DNA of 64,000 nucleotides, taken from the NCBI GenBank assembly GCA_027579435.1, contig JANBPK010000704.1:186001-250000 (forward strand). Direction: 5' to 3'. Position numbers and translations under genes: made by a program. The notes beneath the pieces were generated by a model. It worked only from the letters and a program-made list of their open reading frames with translations, searched no databases and was not told the origin of the DNA. Source of the stretch: Candolleomyces eurysporus. Taxonomy: Eukaryota > Basidiomycota > Agaricomycetes > Agaricales > Psathyrellaceae. This document shows positions 9,298-20,817 of this stretch, in pieces. The stretch's first letter is position 1. The number at the start of each line of letters is the position of its first letter.

Positions 9298-12200
9298 ATG
9301 TTCGCCCCTAATCATCGTCACCGCAATCACTCCCAGTCCTTCACCCCCACGATGCCCTACCGGTCATCGGAATATTACATTCCTCCGATGCCCAACCACC
9401 ATCCTCATGTTCAGAATATATCCTCTGCTGCTACCCCTCGGACCTTCGCACCAGAGCCCCATCGCGGGGAACTGTACTCTGACCCTCACTTCTACGGCGT
9501 CAGTAGAAAGGCGTATGACGACCGCCACGCTCTGTCCCCCCCCAATTTGTTACAACCAGTCATATGACAGGCATCATGGGGGACATCCGCCAGAGCTGCA
9601 CTTGCCTTCTGTTCCTACCTATCGAAGCCAGTTTGCAGACCGTCCGTCGCCCTTGCCTCCGCTCAAGAGGCCAGACATCTCAAACATNGGGGGAAAACTT
9701 CAGTTTGCCCCCTCCACACTCGAGCTATCTACCAGAGACCGACTCTAGCTTGTCGGCGCAGCCTGCCCGTTTGATTGAGTCGGATCTCTGGGGCTCAGGG
9801 TCCACAACGACAAGTTCTTCACCCCAAGCTCAGCTAGCTCCCTCGCACTCGCCGTCGGAACCGCCCAAACCTAAGAAGACGCGTCGGGAGAAGCCAAAGA
9901 TCGCCCTTGCGCCCGACCAACCGCCCACGACGCAGGGAAAGCCCCGTGCACGCGTGTACGTTGCATGCATTCAGTGGTCAGTCTCTTCTTATCGCCTTCA
10001 AATCAAATGTCAAGGCCTTCAATTGATTCTCTCCTTTTTAGTCGAACACGAAAAATCAGGTGTGATGGTGCGAAGCCTGCCTGCCACAACTGCGGCCGCC
10101 GTACTACAGGAAATAACGAATGCACTTACGATCCTGTGCCAAAACGTCGGNCCCCGATAAAACACCGGGTGCTCGACAGCGGATGGCTCGGGACGCTCGG
10201 GATGAGCCCGATGGCACAAGGCGTCGCCGTCGACGGGATACGTCGGCCACGGATATAACCTCTGCTTCGACCTCGAGTACTCGCAGCACCTCCACTCCTC
10301 GTCCCGAGATACCCCAACAACCTATCACCTTGGCACCACCACCGGGATCGAGCGAACATTCACCTTACACTTCACCCACCGCCGATTTCGCTCCAGTATC
10401 CAACTACGTGAGGTCGTCATATTCTCCGGAAAGTGGAGGTCATGGCATCGCGCAATGTCCAGATCTCCTGGACGCCAGAGCGCTTCCCGGCTTCAGGAAG
10501 CCGTCTGGCGCTGTGCGTAATCTCCCTTTCTGAGGTATAGATTTCCCTCTCAATCGTAACCCTGCTTAGATACCTACTCCAACATATCATGATGCTTTTG
10601 ATTTATCTTCACTGGTCCCACCACCCTTTGACTCGACGACCAGCTCTTACATTGCAGAACTGGATGAGCAAGGAAATGAGCACCAGAGTGATAACACGCT
10701 CGACATAGGCAGTCAGCCTTCTCTGAGCTTCACCCGTAAAGTCTGGTGGGACTCCCTTCTCTCGCTGTACCATTCATCGAACACCTCCCACCTACAGCCA
10801 CTTACTTCTGGTTTACGTGAAAACATCGCTCGAAAAATTGCCCATGATCTGCGATGGGTGTTTAGGGCATCCAACTACTGGTTCTCTTTCTTTCATATTC
10901 CGAGCTTTTTCGCCAATTTTCACGACCCTCTCCGCCGAGAAAGGATGCAACCAAGCCTAATTTTGTCTCTGCTCGCGATATCCACCTTCTTCCAGAGCTC
11001 TGAGATAGGGCTTGGTCGATATGGTCGTGAGCGTGCCCTTCGCTTCAGAGACGAGGCACAAGGGGCTCTGGAGGCTAGCTTCAACTCAGGATGGATCGAC
11101 GAAACTCTCGCCCAAGCTGCATGGGTGCGTCATGATCTCTTTCTACTCCTTTCGACTCCTGAAATATTCTTCCACAGCTTTTAGCACTGTTCGAAATTTG
11201 TGCCCACCATCGTCACTCTTCAGCCCGGTCGAACTCCTCTATGATAATGCTTGACTCCATAATTCGCAGCTTATCGCTTACCATGGTTGACGCTGATGAC
11301 CCCAGGACGAGTCTCTTCCCTCGTGGATCTGTGCCTATGGTCGATTCCCCCCCGCCCCAGCACCCACAGTCGACGGTCTGGTTTCCCGATCCCTTCCAGT
11401 CCATAGCCGACGAACGACGTGGATGTTCATGCAATTCAATGACTTTGAACGAACACTGGCCTTCAGCGAATGANCTNGTGCCTATGTGGGGGTCCACTCC
11501 TGCCTGGAATGAAAGTTGGTCCGAGGCGGAAATTCGCAAAGAGTCNTGCCGCCGTCTATGTTGGAGCTCGANGATTCTAGCGGCTGGCCATGTCTCTTAC
11601 ACGATGGCGCACCGTTCCCAAGGGCTGGATCTCTTTATAGCTGATCCTTCCAACGTACGTTGCCTATTGACTTTTGCTCTGAAACTCGTCTTACCCTCTC
11701 TCTACCCACAGTACGCTCTCCTCTTTTCAGGGGAGTCNGTCGCTTGTTCGCCTTCCCTTATCAACGAGCAATCAAGCAAGNACACCGTGTGGGCTCTGCA
11801 CGACCGAGCGTTTCTGCTATGGCATGGTTGCGTCCGCATGAGGAGCGATGCAAGGATCAACGATGCTGATAAGGGTCGCTTTGCTGTCAGGGCATGGCTT
11901 GAGGCAGACGTTATTGGGGAAGCGTTGAACAAGCATACTTGCGAGATCGAGAGAGCGTTTATTTTCCAGGCTCGAGAGTACATATTCAAGTACGCTTCTT
12001 CGCATTCTTGCACCCATGTTCTATCGTCTCATGATCATGATCCCTCAGCACACAGATGTGTATCTCCTTCGAATTCCAAAGGTTTATCCCTCTCGTCACC
12101 TCGTAAGCCCCTCTCTGCTCCGTTGACATCAAATTTTGGCTGACCCTTTTTTAGAAATCTCAANNGGCTTGTTCCACCGTGATAAGGCTGAGGAGTGGCG

Positions 12201-12729
12201 TATGTCCTCGGGTCTCTTGATGCTCCTCCATCGTTGACGATGTTTCTAGTGAACCACCAGGCAGCTGTCGCTGAACGCTTTATGCTCGGACTTCACACCA
12301 TCACAGGGAACCTAAACAACCTCTTGGCCCGTCGACCTTTCTTCGTTTTTTGGTTCATGGGCCAAATCTCGCGGTACGTATATTATGCCGCTGTTTTNCC
12401 GGGTTACGAGACTGATCAATTCTTTCGCTCTCTATGTAGGTCTCTTGCCTTGTGGCAATGCGACAACACGTTGACTGTTGCTTTGGACGTGTGCAAAGCT
12501 TTATTACCTGCTATNGATTACCTCACNGCCCTTTGGCCTTGCCCTGGTNTGTGCTTTGTNGTCGACCTGTTGCCCGTGAACTGATTGTTTCCTTTGTGTA
12601 GAACAACGTCATCGGTATGAGCTTCTTAGGGAGCAGCTCGCTCAAGCCTGCTTTGTAGCTCGCCTCAATCCCCCAGATCCTCTTAATCTCACCTTACCTC
12701 CCGTTTCTTCCNCTGATTTACTGGTTTAA
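9298..12729 (+). CDS. Zn(II)2Cys6 fungal transcription factor with fungal-specific TF domain
   Basis: Multi-exon gene from ATG 9298 (MFAPNHRHRNHSQSF) to TAA 12727-12729. The N-terminus is Pro/His/Ser-rich and disordered. Next comes a binuclear zinc cluster whose first two Cys (VACIQC) are split from the rest by an intron at ~9977-10040: C-x2-C-x6-C-x6-C-x2-C-x8-C, with RTRKIRCDG, KPACHNCGRR and NECTYD. A basic linker (RRRRRRD) follows. The middle-homology region starts near 10570 and includes WWDSLLSLYHSS, ANYWFSFFHIPSF-like sequence and EAEIRKE.CRRLCW, ending LLREQLAQACFVARL. It binds DNA in the nucleus; target genes unknown. Two frame breaks in the first exon fit assembly indels: a C8 run at 9536-9543 where C7 restores frame, and the N at 9687. 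A third N at 10151 stands for about two bases. The gene is probably intact. Confidence 0.85.
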
Positions 12730-13095
12730 GCATNANATTGGACTGTCCTTTTTAGTTTCGTTCTNCTCTGTCATTCCCNTNNTCTTGCATCCAATATGTC
12801 TACCCAAGTTTTTATCTACTCGATTGACTCATTGTACCATTCTCGCGGGTGAGACCGAAGCCACACTATAACATCTAAATAGTCTGCATGTATGCATTTT
12901 CGACTCCCAATGCCACAGTGTCCTCAGTGCCTTCTTCCTCCAAATCTCCAAATCCGTGGACAATGGACGGTCCAGGCCGTCTGGTATTGTTAAATTAGGG
13001 TTACTATATTTGGTAAGGTGGCTTAACTCTGTTAGCCAAGGATTCGGCATAGCGCACCGACTCTCACCTCATCAACCACCACCGTCTACCAGAAC
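12730..13095. other. intergenic spacer
   Basis: 366 bp between two plus-strand genes, with several N's at its left end. It must hold the 3' UTR of the transcription factor and the promoter of the RING gene. No other feature seen. Confidence 0.5.
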
Positions 13096-15014
13096 ATGAG
13101 CGAGAACCAACCAGACAGTATTCCAGCCCCCCCCTGGCTCCCAGTACCCATCAGATATATCGGTCTGTGCATCGACATCGAGTGGTGCATTGAAACGAGC
13201 GGCTTCATCGACCTTTGAAAGCGACGACCTACCCGTGCGGAAGCGATTGAAAGAGGATAGCACTCAGATTACCATAACAGAGGACCGCTCCCAAGACTCT
13301 CGGATCGCAGACGAACTATCTCAAGAACTGCACTGTGGATGTTGCGCCGAATTAGCCTATCGACCGGTACTTGTCATGCCATGCCAACACTTCTTTTGTG
13401 GGAGGTCAGTCCCTGTCGTTCCTCAACTCCGAAAGCTGTAGTCCTGACTTGGTATCATTAGTTGCTGTGTGCTATGGATTCGAGTGAGTATATTCGTATC
13501 TGAGTCACTGTGTCATGGGACCGCCTCCCGAAACGTCCGATTCAAAGGAGGGCGGAGTTGGCGAATCACTCCGAAGCGCTTATGCTAATAATATCCATTT
13601 TCAGAATGGCGGTACCAACTGCCCTGCGTGTAGAGGTGTATCTACCGCTGTGATACCATTCCGTGCCCTTCAAACTGTTATTGACTCACTTCTCCGGCTT
13701 GCCCCTGAAAAGGCACGCACAGAACGTGAGCGGGAACAAGCGGACGAAATATACAAAGCAGGAGCTACTTTGCGTGTATGTCAAGTATCTTCTCAACCTT
13801 ATGCCTGTTTGGTTGACATGTATTGCTAGATTCCATCTCCAAGGGAACCCTCACCAGAGCCCAACTTGGCTCAGAATCCTGACCTTGCATACCCTTGCCC
13901 GCATTGTCCTGCAGGGAACCCTCACGGTTGGAGATGTCCACGACCTATCGCAGATCCTGCTGCAGACCCTGACAATGCATGGCACCTCGATGAGGGTAAT
14001 CCACCTGGTCATGGGACGTGTGCTAACTGGTGCGTATGAAAACATCGTGTGGCCCCTTGGCATGGTTCTCATTGCGATTGATCAGCGACAACATCCTTGC
14101 CCTCGAGGCCCCAACCACGACTAAATGCGATTTTTGTCAGCTAGTATTTTGCGGAATTAATATTCCTGCTCGGTGCTCCGCGGTCCCTCTAGTCGGTCAA
14201 AACCCGCACGGGTTCTCCAATATCCCTGACCTGATTGAATCATCCGAGATATATGATTCGTTTGAAGGCAATACATACGAAGTCGAGATTGTTTTCGACT
14301 ACCTGAGGTCCCACAACATCACACCAAAACAAATCTACCGCGCAGTATGCTTTCTCATGAAATTTCCTGTTTTCCCTGTTGCTAACCATGCTCTCGGACG
14401 TTGTGATTTTAGATTATCGCTCATGTGCAGAGCCAGCCTCAAGGATTCGTACCCCTCGTGGAATCCGACGTTTTCAGCGAAATCCATGGGGGTGGTCCAG
14501 TGCCCCAAGGTCCTTTCAACCGCATCTGCCGGGCGTGTGCTGCGGATGTTCTTCTTTGGGGTTTGAAAGACTGGTGGATACGAGAACGCAGAAGGGGACA
14601 GTTGGATGAAGCCATTCTCCGCCGTCCAGATTGCGGCGATGGATCAACATGCCCGCGCCAGAAAGATGCAGCTCATGCGAGGGAATGTAAGTGGTCCTTT
14701 TGATCTCCTCGACATATAAGTCATCAACCTGACCGTAAATTCTAGTTAATCATGTTATCTCCCTACCCCAGGAGGCTGGCCCTTCGACGCCGCCTAACCC
14801 AGCTCCCTTAGCCGCACCGTCTTCTGCTGACACAGTTGCAAATCTTGTAGTCCCTCAGACTCAGCCCGTGGAGGGTCTACAGCACCGTGCCATGCTGTCG
14901 TTTTTGCTGAACGCTTCAGACAGCGAAGAAACGGCGCTTCCGACGATCGCTCAGGTGTTGCACTCATCCTCTACTACAGACATACGCGATGCTATCGACG
15001 CCTTTTCATCGTAA
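13096..15014 (+). CDS. CHFR-like RING-finger E3 ubiquitin ligase
   Basis: Start ATG 13096-13098, stop 15012-15014, at least six exons. Early residues are Ser/Asp-rich. The RING follows: HCGCCAELAYRPVLVMPCQHFFC is split by introns from its last pair NGGTNCPACRG (near 13615). The rest matches the basidiomycete CHFR-like family: a Cys/Trp-rich region (YPCPHCPAGNPHGWRCPRP), TKCDFCQLVFCGI with later Cys, then the helical part SSEIYDSFEGNTYEVEI, YLRSHNITPKQIYRAV, QSQPQGFVPLVESDVF, RICRACAADVLLWGLKDWW and DCGDGSTCPRQKDAAHARE, ending FNHVISL. There is no FHA domain at the N-terminus, unlike vertebrate CHFR. The family transfers ubiquitin and acts in mitotic stress checkpoints. The first exon is off frame by one base: a C8 run at 13127-13134 where C7 joins the ATG frame to the RING frame. 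Confidence 0.8.
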
Positions 15015-16696
15015 TCTTATTGCTGGAAGGCAATAATATTATTAGGTCTGCTTCTGTCCCTCTTTATTCACCCCTCCTTGCATTACTACCGATTCTTTCC
15101 CCTATTTTCCCCATTGACGACCGTGCCACGACCTGATTCATCCCATGACCATTTCTGTATTAGATAGCTATTCACGCACACACCTTCCTTTCTCTCTGTT
15201 TTTTGAAAGCGTTGCATCCATAGTTCATATTGCACCTACCCTAATACTACATATCCACCGCTTGTCTTTCTCCCACTCGTTGCCCTTTCTCACTCCTTCT
15301 GTTCCTAGTTTTCTCCCCTTCAGGGATATCTGTGCCTCCGGCCAATATCTTTCCACAAGGCTCACCGCCCTGTCGATTTTAATTCTTGTTGCTGATCTGG
15401 GACCTGGGTGTTTAGCTCCCCATGCGCTTTCGACTCGCTGGTTCATGATGAAAATCATGATTGCGATGGCAACTACCTATCCCCCTGTATAATCGACATC
15501 ACCGTATGTCCGTAAAGACCCGCATACTCTGTACATACTTGCTGTAGATTGTCTTTCCCTTTCTCCCTCTCTCTCTATTGGTGTCGGTTCTCGTGACTAG
15601 ATACATATACACTTTTGCCACTTTGCACATTGATAATCAGGGAGTACCGTTCCGGGTGTGGCTCTTCTCGTTCTCAACTAGGTAGGCAACAAGTTGAATA
15701 AAGATCTTCCAGATCAGAAACCGAAGCACAAAACAATGATTCACGTAAGAGACGGGGCTCTTGAGAATCCTCATTCAGGTCCGCCCAGGTTCCAGGGACA
15801 CAACAATATGGGCACATGCACACTGGCATACCGTTGCAAAGATAGACAGATAGTAGATGGATGGATGCGTAAGGGCCGTAAGGTCCACACACATCATGTG
15901 GTGGTGTCATGGTCAACGGCGTTCGGAGAAACTTTAACGTTAAAATTGAGGTTTAAGGAAGGTGGGTCCTCAAAGAAGAAAGGGCGAACGACGTCAGGAC
16001 ATACCCGATCATGATCATTCATTGTTGGAGACTTGTGCGGCCAATTGAATCTGTGGGATGTACATATGCGAGTCTCCCGGCTCCGTGTGCGCGTGTGTCC
16101 AATATCTCATGAAACATGAACATTTCGGTAGAGATTTCTATGTTGGACGGGAGATGAAGATCTATCTAGTGAGGGTTACCAAGTATATACTCCCTTGGGA
16201 TAAGGACACGATGACATCGGGTTTGGGGGTACATACGTACGTATTAGAGTGGTGCAAGGGCGATTGTCGGAGAGAGGGGGTGACAGTACTATCACAAATC
16301 TAGACGTCTATCATCCCGTATCGAAGCAAAGGTAAGGCCAAGATGGGTGTGAGAAGACGAAGAACGCCGCGAAACCAGGTGCATTCACTCTGAAGGCTAC
16401 ATAATAAGTACATCATGACAATAGAGTTGAAGAACCTCCTCACGGAGGAGAGAAAGTTCCGGGAGAAAAAGGAATGGAAAGGTGAAAAGGAAAGAAGAGA
16501 AAGCAGAGACAAGGAAAGCAATGGAAATGAACAGATCTATGAGACTACATGGTATACACAATTGCAAAGAAGGATAGATGACAACAACCGGAAAGTAATA
16601 GAACGGTTCCGGTACGAAACAAGAACAATACAGACCAGACCCCACCACGGCAAGCACCAGAGCCAGCTGACCACCCTCAAGACTACGAAGGGTGGT
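15015..16696. other. convergent intergenic region
   Basis: 1.7 kb between the 3' ends of the RING gene and the Kelch gene. It starts pyrimidine-rich (UTR-like). Open frames such as 15145-15492 and 15694-16014 are low-complexity or lack any family resemblance and splice context. No gene called. Confidence 0.5.
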
Positions 16697-19177
16697 CTAT
16701 CGCTCCGAGCTGCTATATCCACTCGCATTCGTAGAGGTCATCGTAGAGCCCATGGTGCGCCACCGAGCGTCGGAAGTCCCACGAGGGCGAGCGGTCGAGG
16801 CGAGGTCATTGCCATAACCCGTGTAGCCTGAAGNCCCTGCACCAGGCGACATCATCATGCCGCCGCTGGACCCTGATAGGCCGCCGTTGCGGTACTGCTG
16901 CTGGCCGTTAACATCGCCCCGGCTGCCACCTCTGGGGTCTGTTGTGGTCGAGCCCTTTGGCCGTGAGGGACGCTTCTGGGTGTAAGACTAGAGTGGAGAA
17001 AAAAAATAAATTGGGGATCAGAATTAACGTTGTCCCGGCCGAAGTGACGATATCTGCGTACCATGACGGTCTTGAGAGCCCTGGTAAAATAAAATAAAAT
17101 TAAAAAATAAAACTGGTCAGTAACCAGGGAAATATCCAGGCCAATGAAAAGCCAAACACATACCGAATCTGCAAACTCCGACAACTACAAAGCGTAGCAA
17201 CCTCGTACACGCCGACCGATGTCGAGTTAGACAGGGACCGATGCATCGCATGCTTCACCAAGCTCTCCAGATGCGGGAGCTTATAATTAATCGAAAGCAC
17301 CAACAGCTGGTTGAGTACCGTTGGTGCATGTTGCAGCGGGGTAATCAAGGCGAGGGAATAAAGATATTGTACAAGCGCCAGCGCAATAGGATATGGTTCT
17401 GACAGATAAAACTGTCTTGGCGTGAGCCTTGGATCCAATCTGGGTTCTTCCATCGACATGGTCCCAGGGACATCAGGAAGGGGGACGTGCATAGAGGAGT
17501 GGGGCAAATTGTTAAGGGCCAACCCAGCCTTTTTCAACATGGCTAACCGCTGCTCCTTGAACCACGGCCACCTCTCTTCCAAAATCTTCCTTGAACAGGC
17601 TATTTTTCGACCGTCTTCGCAAATAATCTCGAAATCGGTGAGGACACGCTCCTCGAGGCCGGCGAGACCGAGTTCTTGCATACGCAAGTCGAGTTTGGGA
17701 AGGGGGGCTTGGTAGATACCGAAAGCCTCGAGGTCGATGACGGCTACGTGGTCCCAACTAAGTAGACGTCGATTATAGTCGTCGACGAGGTTCCCGTCTT
17801 TGTTCCCAAATATGAGGAATTTATTGGATTCTGCCCAGATGCACCCTCGGAACCAGGAGCCTTGTTCGAGGGCCTTGCCTGGGTCAATTCGGGACCAGGC
17901 CATCGAATTGAGATCGAGCACCCATATAGAGTAGGACTGGTAGCTGTGTGCGAGATAGGTTCCGGCGATAATGAGGTGGTTTCCGAGGACGGCGCCAGTA
18001 GGGAAGCGGAGTCCAGGAGGGAAGGTGTTGCCAGTCATNGCGGAGGAGCGGTCTTGAATGGTGAAGTCGACATCTGGAAGTGGGGAGAAAACTTCCAATT
18101 CACGTTTAACGTCTGTGAACTGNAAAAGAATGAGTGAGATCAATGNAGTGAAACGAGTGATACGGGGACTTGCGTTATAATTGCTGTAAAGATATATNTC
18201 GCTGGGGAAATCTTCGGTGGGCGCAGCCGAATAGGGGAGGTGAACGAGGTTTTGTGAAGGTGTTACATCTGATGCAGGGGCTGGGGTCGTGTTGGGGTGG
18301 AATCGGGCGCCTGGCTGTCCAATCGTCGAAGATGCATACCCAGCTTGCAACTCATCTTGAGGGGAACGGACGACCATAGGCGATGAGACGGCAACGCTTC
18401 GGTAGGTTCCGCAATGGCGTGGGTAGTCTCTGCGTTGCACCCATGTCTTGTTCACCAGATCATAAACACAGACATCATCTAGCCATGTATTGAAGAAATC
18501 TTGACCACCAATGACGAACAGTCGGTCAGCTGTCACGGAAGAAAGGTGGGCGTATCGTGAGCGAGGGATGATGCTTTCTGGAGTCGACTGTGGTAAGGGG
18601 TTCTCCGGTAACCAATGGCCCGTCTTGAGGTTGAAGAAGCGCACATCGTTGAGCACACAGAGTTCCTCCGGGTTTTGAGAGCTGGGCTGGTTGCTCATGC
18701 CACCGAAAATGACGAGGTGATCATCCCCTAGGGCAAAATAAGTCTTAGACGAGGAAAAAGGCATGAAAACTAACATGCATCAGCGCTATGGAAGTATCTT
18801 GGCTGAGGAATGTCGTCGTCCGGGGAAACAGGGAGGCGTTCCCATTTGAAGGATTCGAGATCAAAGACATAGAGGTCGGACACCATGCGTCTCTCTGTCA
18901 CCAAACGACCTCCCTATAGCCTCGTGAGCTTGTGCTCGTCGCCATTAATGAAATATAGACGCACAAAGAGGTACAATTTAGAGCCGACGATTGTGGTGGA
19001 TGCGCCCTGGTTACNGAGATCGTTGGCGCCATGGAAGGAGGAGAACTAGGACGGTGAGCTTACCACAAGCTTTGCTGGAACATCTCCAGCTGTTTTCCTG
19101 CAAAAGGTAGTGAGGTCATAGATGGAGTGAAGCATGGTCATGGCAAGTTGCAAGAGAGAAGGCCAATGCTTCTTCAT
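16697..19177 (-). CDS. Kelch-repeat protein with BTB/POZ-like C-terminus
   Basis: Spliced minus-strand gene; the stop is at 16697-16699. Exons carry successive Kelch blades: ASTTIVGSKLYLFGG, MVSDLYVFDLESFKWERL, PQPRYFHSADAW then DDHLVIFGGMS, LCVLNDVRFFNLKTGHW, RYAHLSSVTADRLFVIGGQ with VCVYDLVNKTWVQRRDYP, and further blades to SIWVLDLNSMAWSRID. Introns fall inside blades, for example 18729-18775 between A and W. After the propeller comes a BTB/POZ-like part: DFEIICEDGRKIACSRKIL, then YPIALALVQYLYSLAL and VGVYEVATLCSCRSLQIR, and a Gly/Ser/Gln-rich tail. The order resembles fission-yeast Ral2 and related fungal Kelch/BTB proteins; that link is an inference. The first exon (MKKHWPSLLQ, 19177) is uncertain because it lies only 38 bp from the PNPO start on the other strand; the true start may be elsewhere. 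Likely a cytoplasmic scaffold or CUL3 adaptor. Confidence 0.85.
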
Positions 19178-19215
19178 GACCACTGCACNAACCCCAGTCT
19201 AGGGTTACGCTTTCC

Positions 19216-20001
19216 ATGTCTCCGCTACTCCGTCGATATCTTTTCCGGCCATCCCTCCATCGTGCCTTCAGGATGGACGCCACCATCATCTCCCAGCCAG
19301 AGCCGCACAAGCTCAAGGTTCTTCAGCACCAGCAGTATGTCACCCCAGAGCATCTCACACCGTCGACCTCCCTGCCCTCNCCCCTGGATCAGTTCCAATC
19401 CTGGTTCAAAGAAGCGGTAGAAGAGAAGGTCCAGGAACCCGATGCAGTTACTCTGGCCACCGCGACGGCCAAGGGTATCCCTTCCGCCCGAGTTGTCCTG
19501 TTCAAGGAAGTCGACCCCCGCGGCTTCATCTTTTTCACAAACTACACCTCTCGCAAATCGCAGGAGCTTTCCGAGAACCCGCATGCAGCGTTGGCGTTCT
19601 ACTGGAGGGAGATACATCGATCTGTGAGGGTGGTCGGACGTGTGGAACAGCTCACTCCGGATGAGAATGCCACCTATTTCAAGAGTCGGCCGGTCGAGAG
19701 CCAGCTCGGTGCGTGGGCCAGNAAACAAAGCACTGTCATCGAGGAGGGCACTTTGGAGGAACGCCTGAAGAAGATNACTGAAAANTTTGGAAACGATGTC
19801 CCCACACCGCCCTTCTGGGGAGGATGGAGGATTATCCCAGAGTATGTTTGCTANAANNNCNTATTCATCGTTACTATNTTCTGACTCTTTCCTTCCAGCG
19901 AAGTAGAATTCTGGCTCGGAAAACCGGCGCGACTGCACGACCGAATTCATTATGTTCGNACAGACTCTGACGATTGGAAAATTGAAAGACTGTCCCCTTA
20001 G
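19216..20001 (+). CDS. PDX3: pyridoxamine 5'-phosphate oxidase
   Basis: Two exons: 19216 to about 19840, then a short intron dense in N's, then a final exon (DEVEFWLGKPARLHDRIHY...) ending at TAG 19999-20001. The protein of about 240 residues is of normal size. It shows the full FMN/PLP signature of the family: DAVTLATATAKGIPSARVVL, RGFIFFTNYTSRKSQEL, ALAFYWREIHRSVRVVGRVE, YFKSRPVESQLGAWAS and PPFWGGWRIIP, with the C-terminal RLHDR and WKIERLSP. It oxidises pyridoxine or pyridoxamine phosphate to pyridoxal phosphate. From ATG 19216 the protein starts MSPLLRRYLFRPSLHRAFR, a mitochondrial-type presequence; a second in-frame ATG at 19273 would give a cytosolic form. The gene is head-to-head with the Kelch gene. 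Confidence 0.93.
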
Positions 20002-20100
20002 AATAAATCAAAGCAATAATATTAGTGCTCGGTTCGGAAAAGGCCGACAGAATTGATCCACTGCTGCTTTTGCCGACGGTAAACGTTACACTCAACCACC

Positions 20101-20612
20101 ATGCTCTCGAGACTGTCCTTCCTTCGGAANGCCTCAAGACCTATTGTAAACCGACGTTTTGCTCACAAGGANGTTCAGAAGGCGCCAGGCTCNGTAAAGG
20201 ACGAGCCCGCAGATTTCCGTCCGCCATGGGTGTACGCTCTCTCCCGGTTCGGCTCATATGCTGTGATTCCAGGTGCGTTCCAGTGGGATGGTTTTCTGGT
20301 CAACTAATTGAGGATCTCAGCGGTCGCTGTCTACGCGATATTTGTATATGACTGGGGCGATCATGAGCACGTCTTTATGCCTGTGAGTATCCCTCTCATA
20401 ACGTTGATGTGTCGATTGACATATGTCCTTCCCAGCCTCGGAGGTGGTTGGCGAGAACGAAGCAACAATTTTGGGCACTCTCACCTGAAGAAGAGAAAAT
20501 GCTGAACGCGGAGATTGTTGAGCAAAAGGTGCATCGGCTGCCACCAGGAACCGTGTGGGACCTCTCTGCTCCTCCACCCATCCCAAGAAAAACGAGCTCA
20601 TCGTCTTCATAA
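20101..20612 (+). CDS. small mitochondrial single-pass membrane protein, unknown
   Basis: Three exons: 20101 to about 20271, about 20326-20382, and about 20434-20612. The first exon is a classic presequence (MLSRLSFLR.ASRPIVNRRFAHK), followed by RPPWVYALSRFGSYAVIP. Splicing completes one transmembrane helix (SYAVIPAVAVYAIFVYDWG), then HEHVFMPPRRWLARTKQQFW and an acidic/helical tail (SPEEEKMLNAEIVEQKVHRL) ending in a Ser run. At about 115 residues with one helix and a charged matrix or intermembrane tail, it looks like a supernumerary respiratory-chain or inner-membrane assembly subunit, but I do not recognise the family. Two N's in exon 1 each need one extra or missing base. Closely follows PNPO on the same strand (99 bp). 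Confidence 0.6.
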
Positions 20613-20817
20613 TTCCGGTGCATTAGAAGTTGCCCTCGGATATCCTCTATACCACATCTACGACGTAGACTACTCAAACTAATACATTGAGATTTCTCGC
20701 AATTATTGGGCTTGAGAAAACGCGTCAACCACGTGATTAGAATTCTCGCGTTCGGTCATTCGATTTGGTCTTGGGCTTTTCGCTCTTCGTCGTCGTCCAC
20801 AGCGACAAAGACGACAC

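Noticed and set aside
15145..15492. Plus-strand open frame after the RING gene
   Set aside because: Pyrimidine-rich 3' UTR-like sequence giving Ser/Leu/Phe-rich translation without domain or splice context.
16415..16831. Plus-strand open frame of 138 codons
   Set aside because: Its right half is antisense to the C-terminal exon of the Kelch gene, and its left half is a charged low-complexity stretch.
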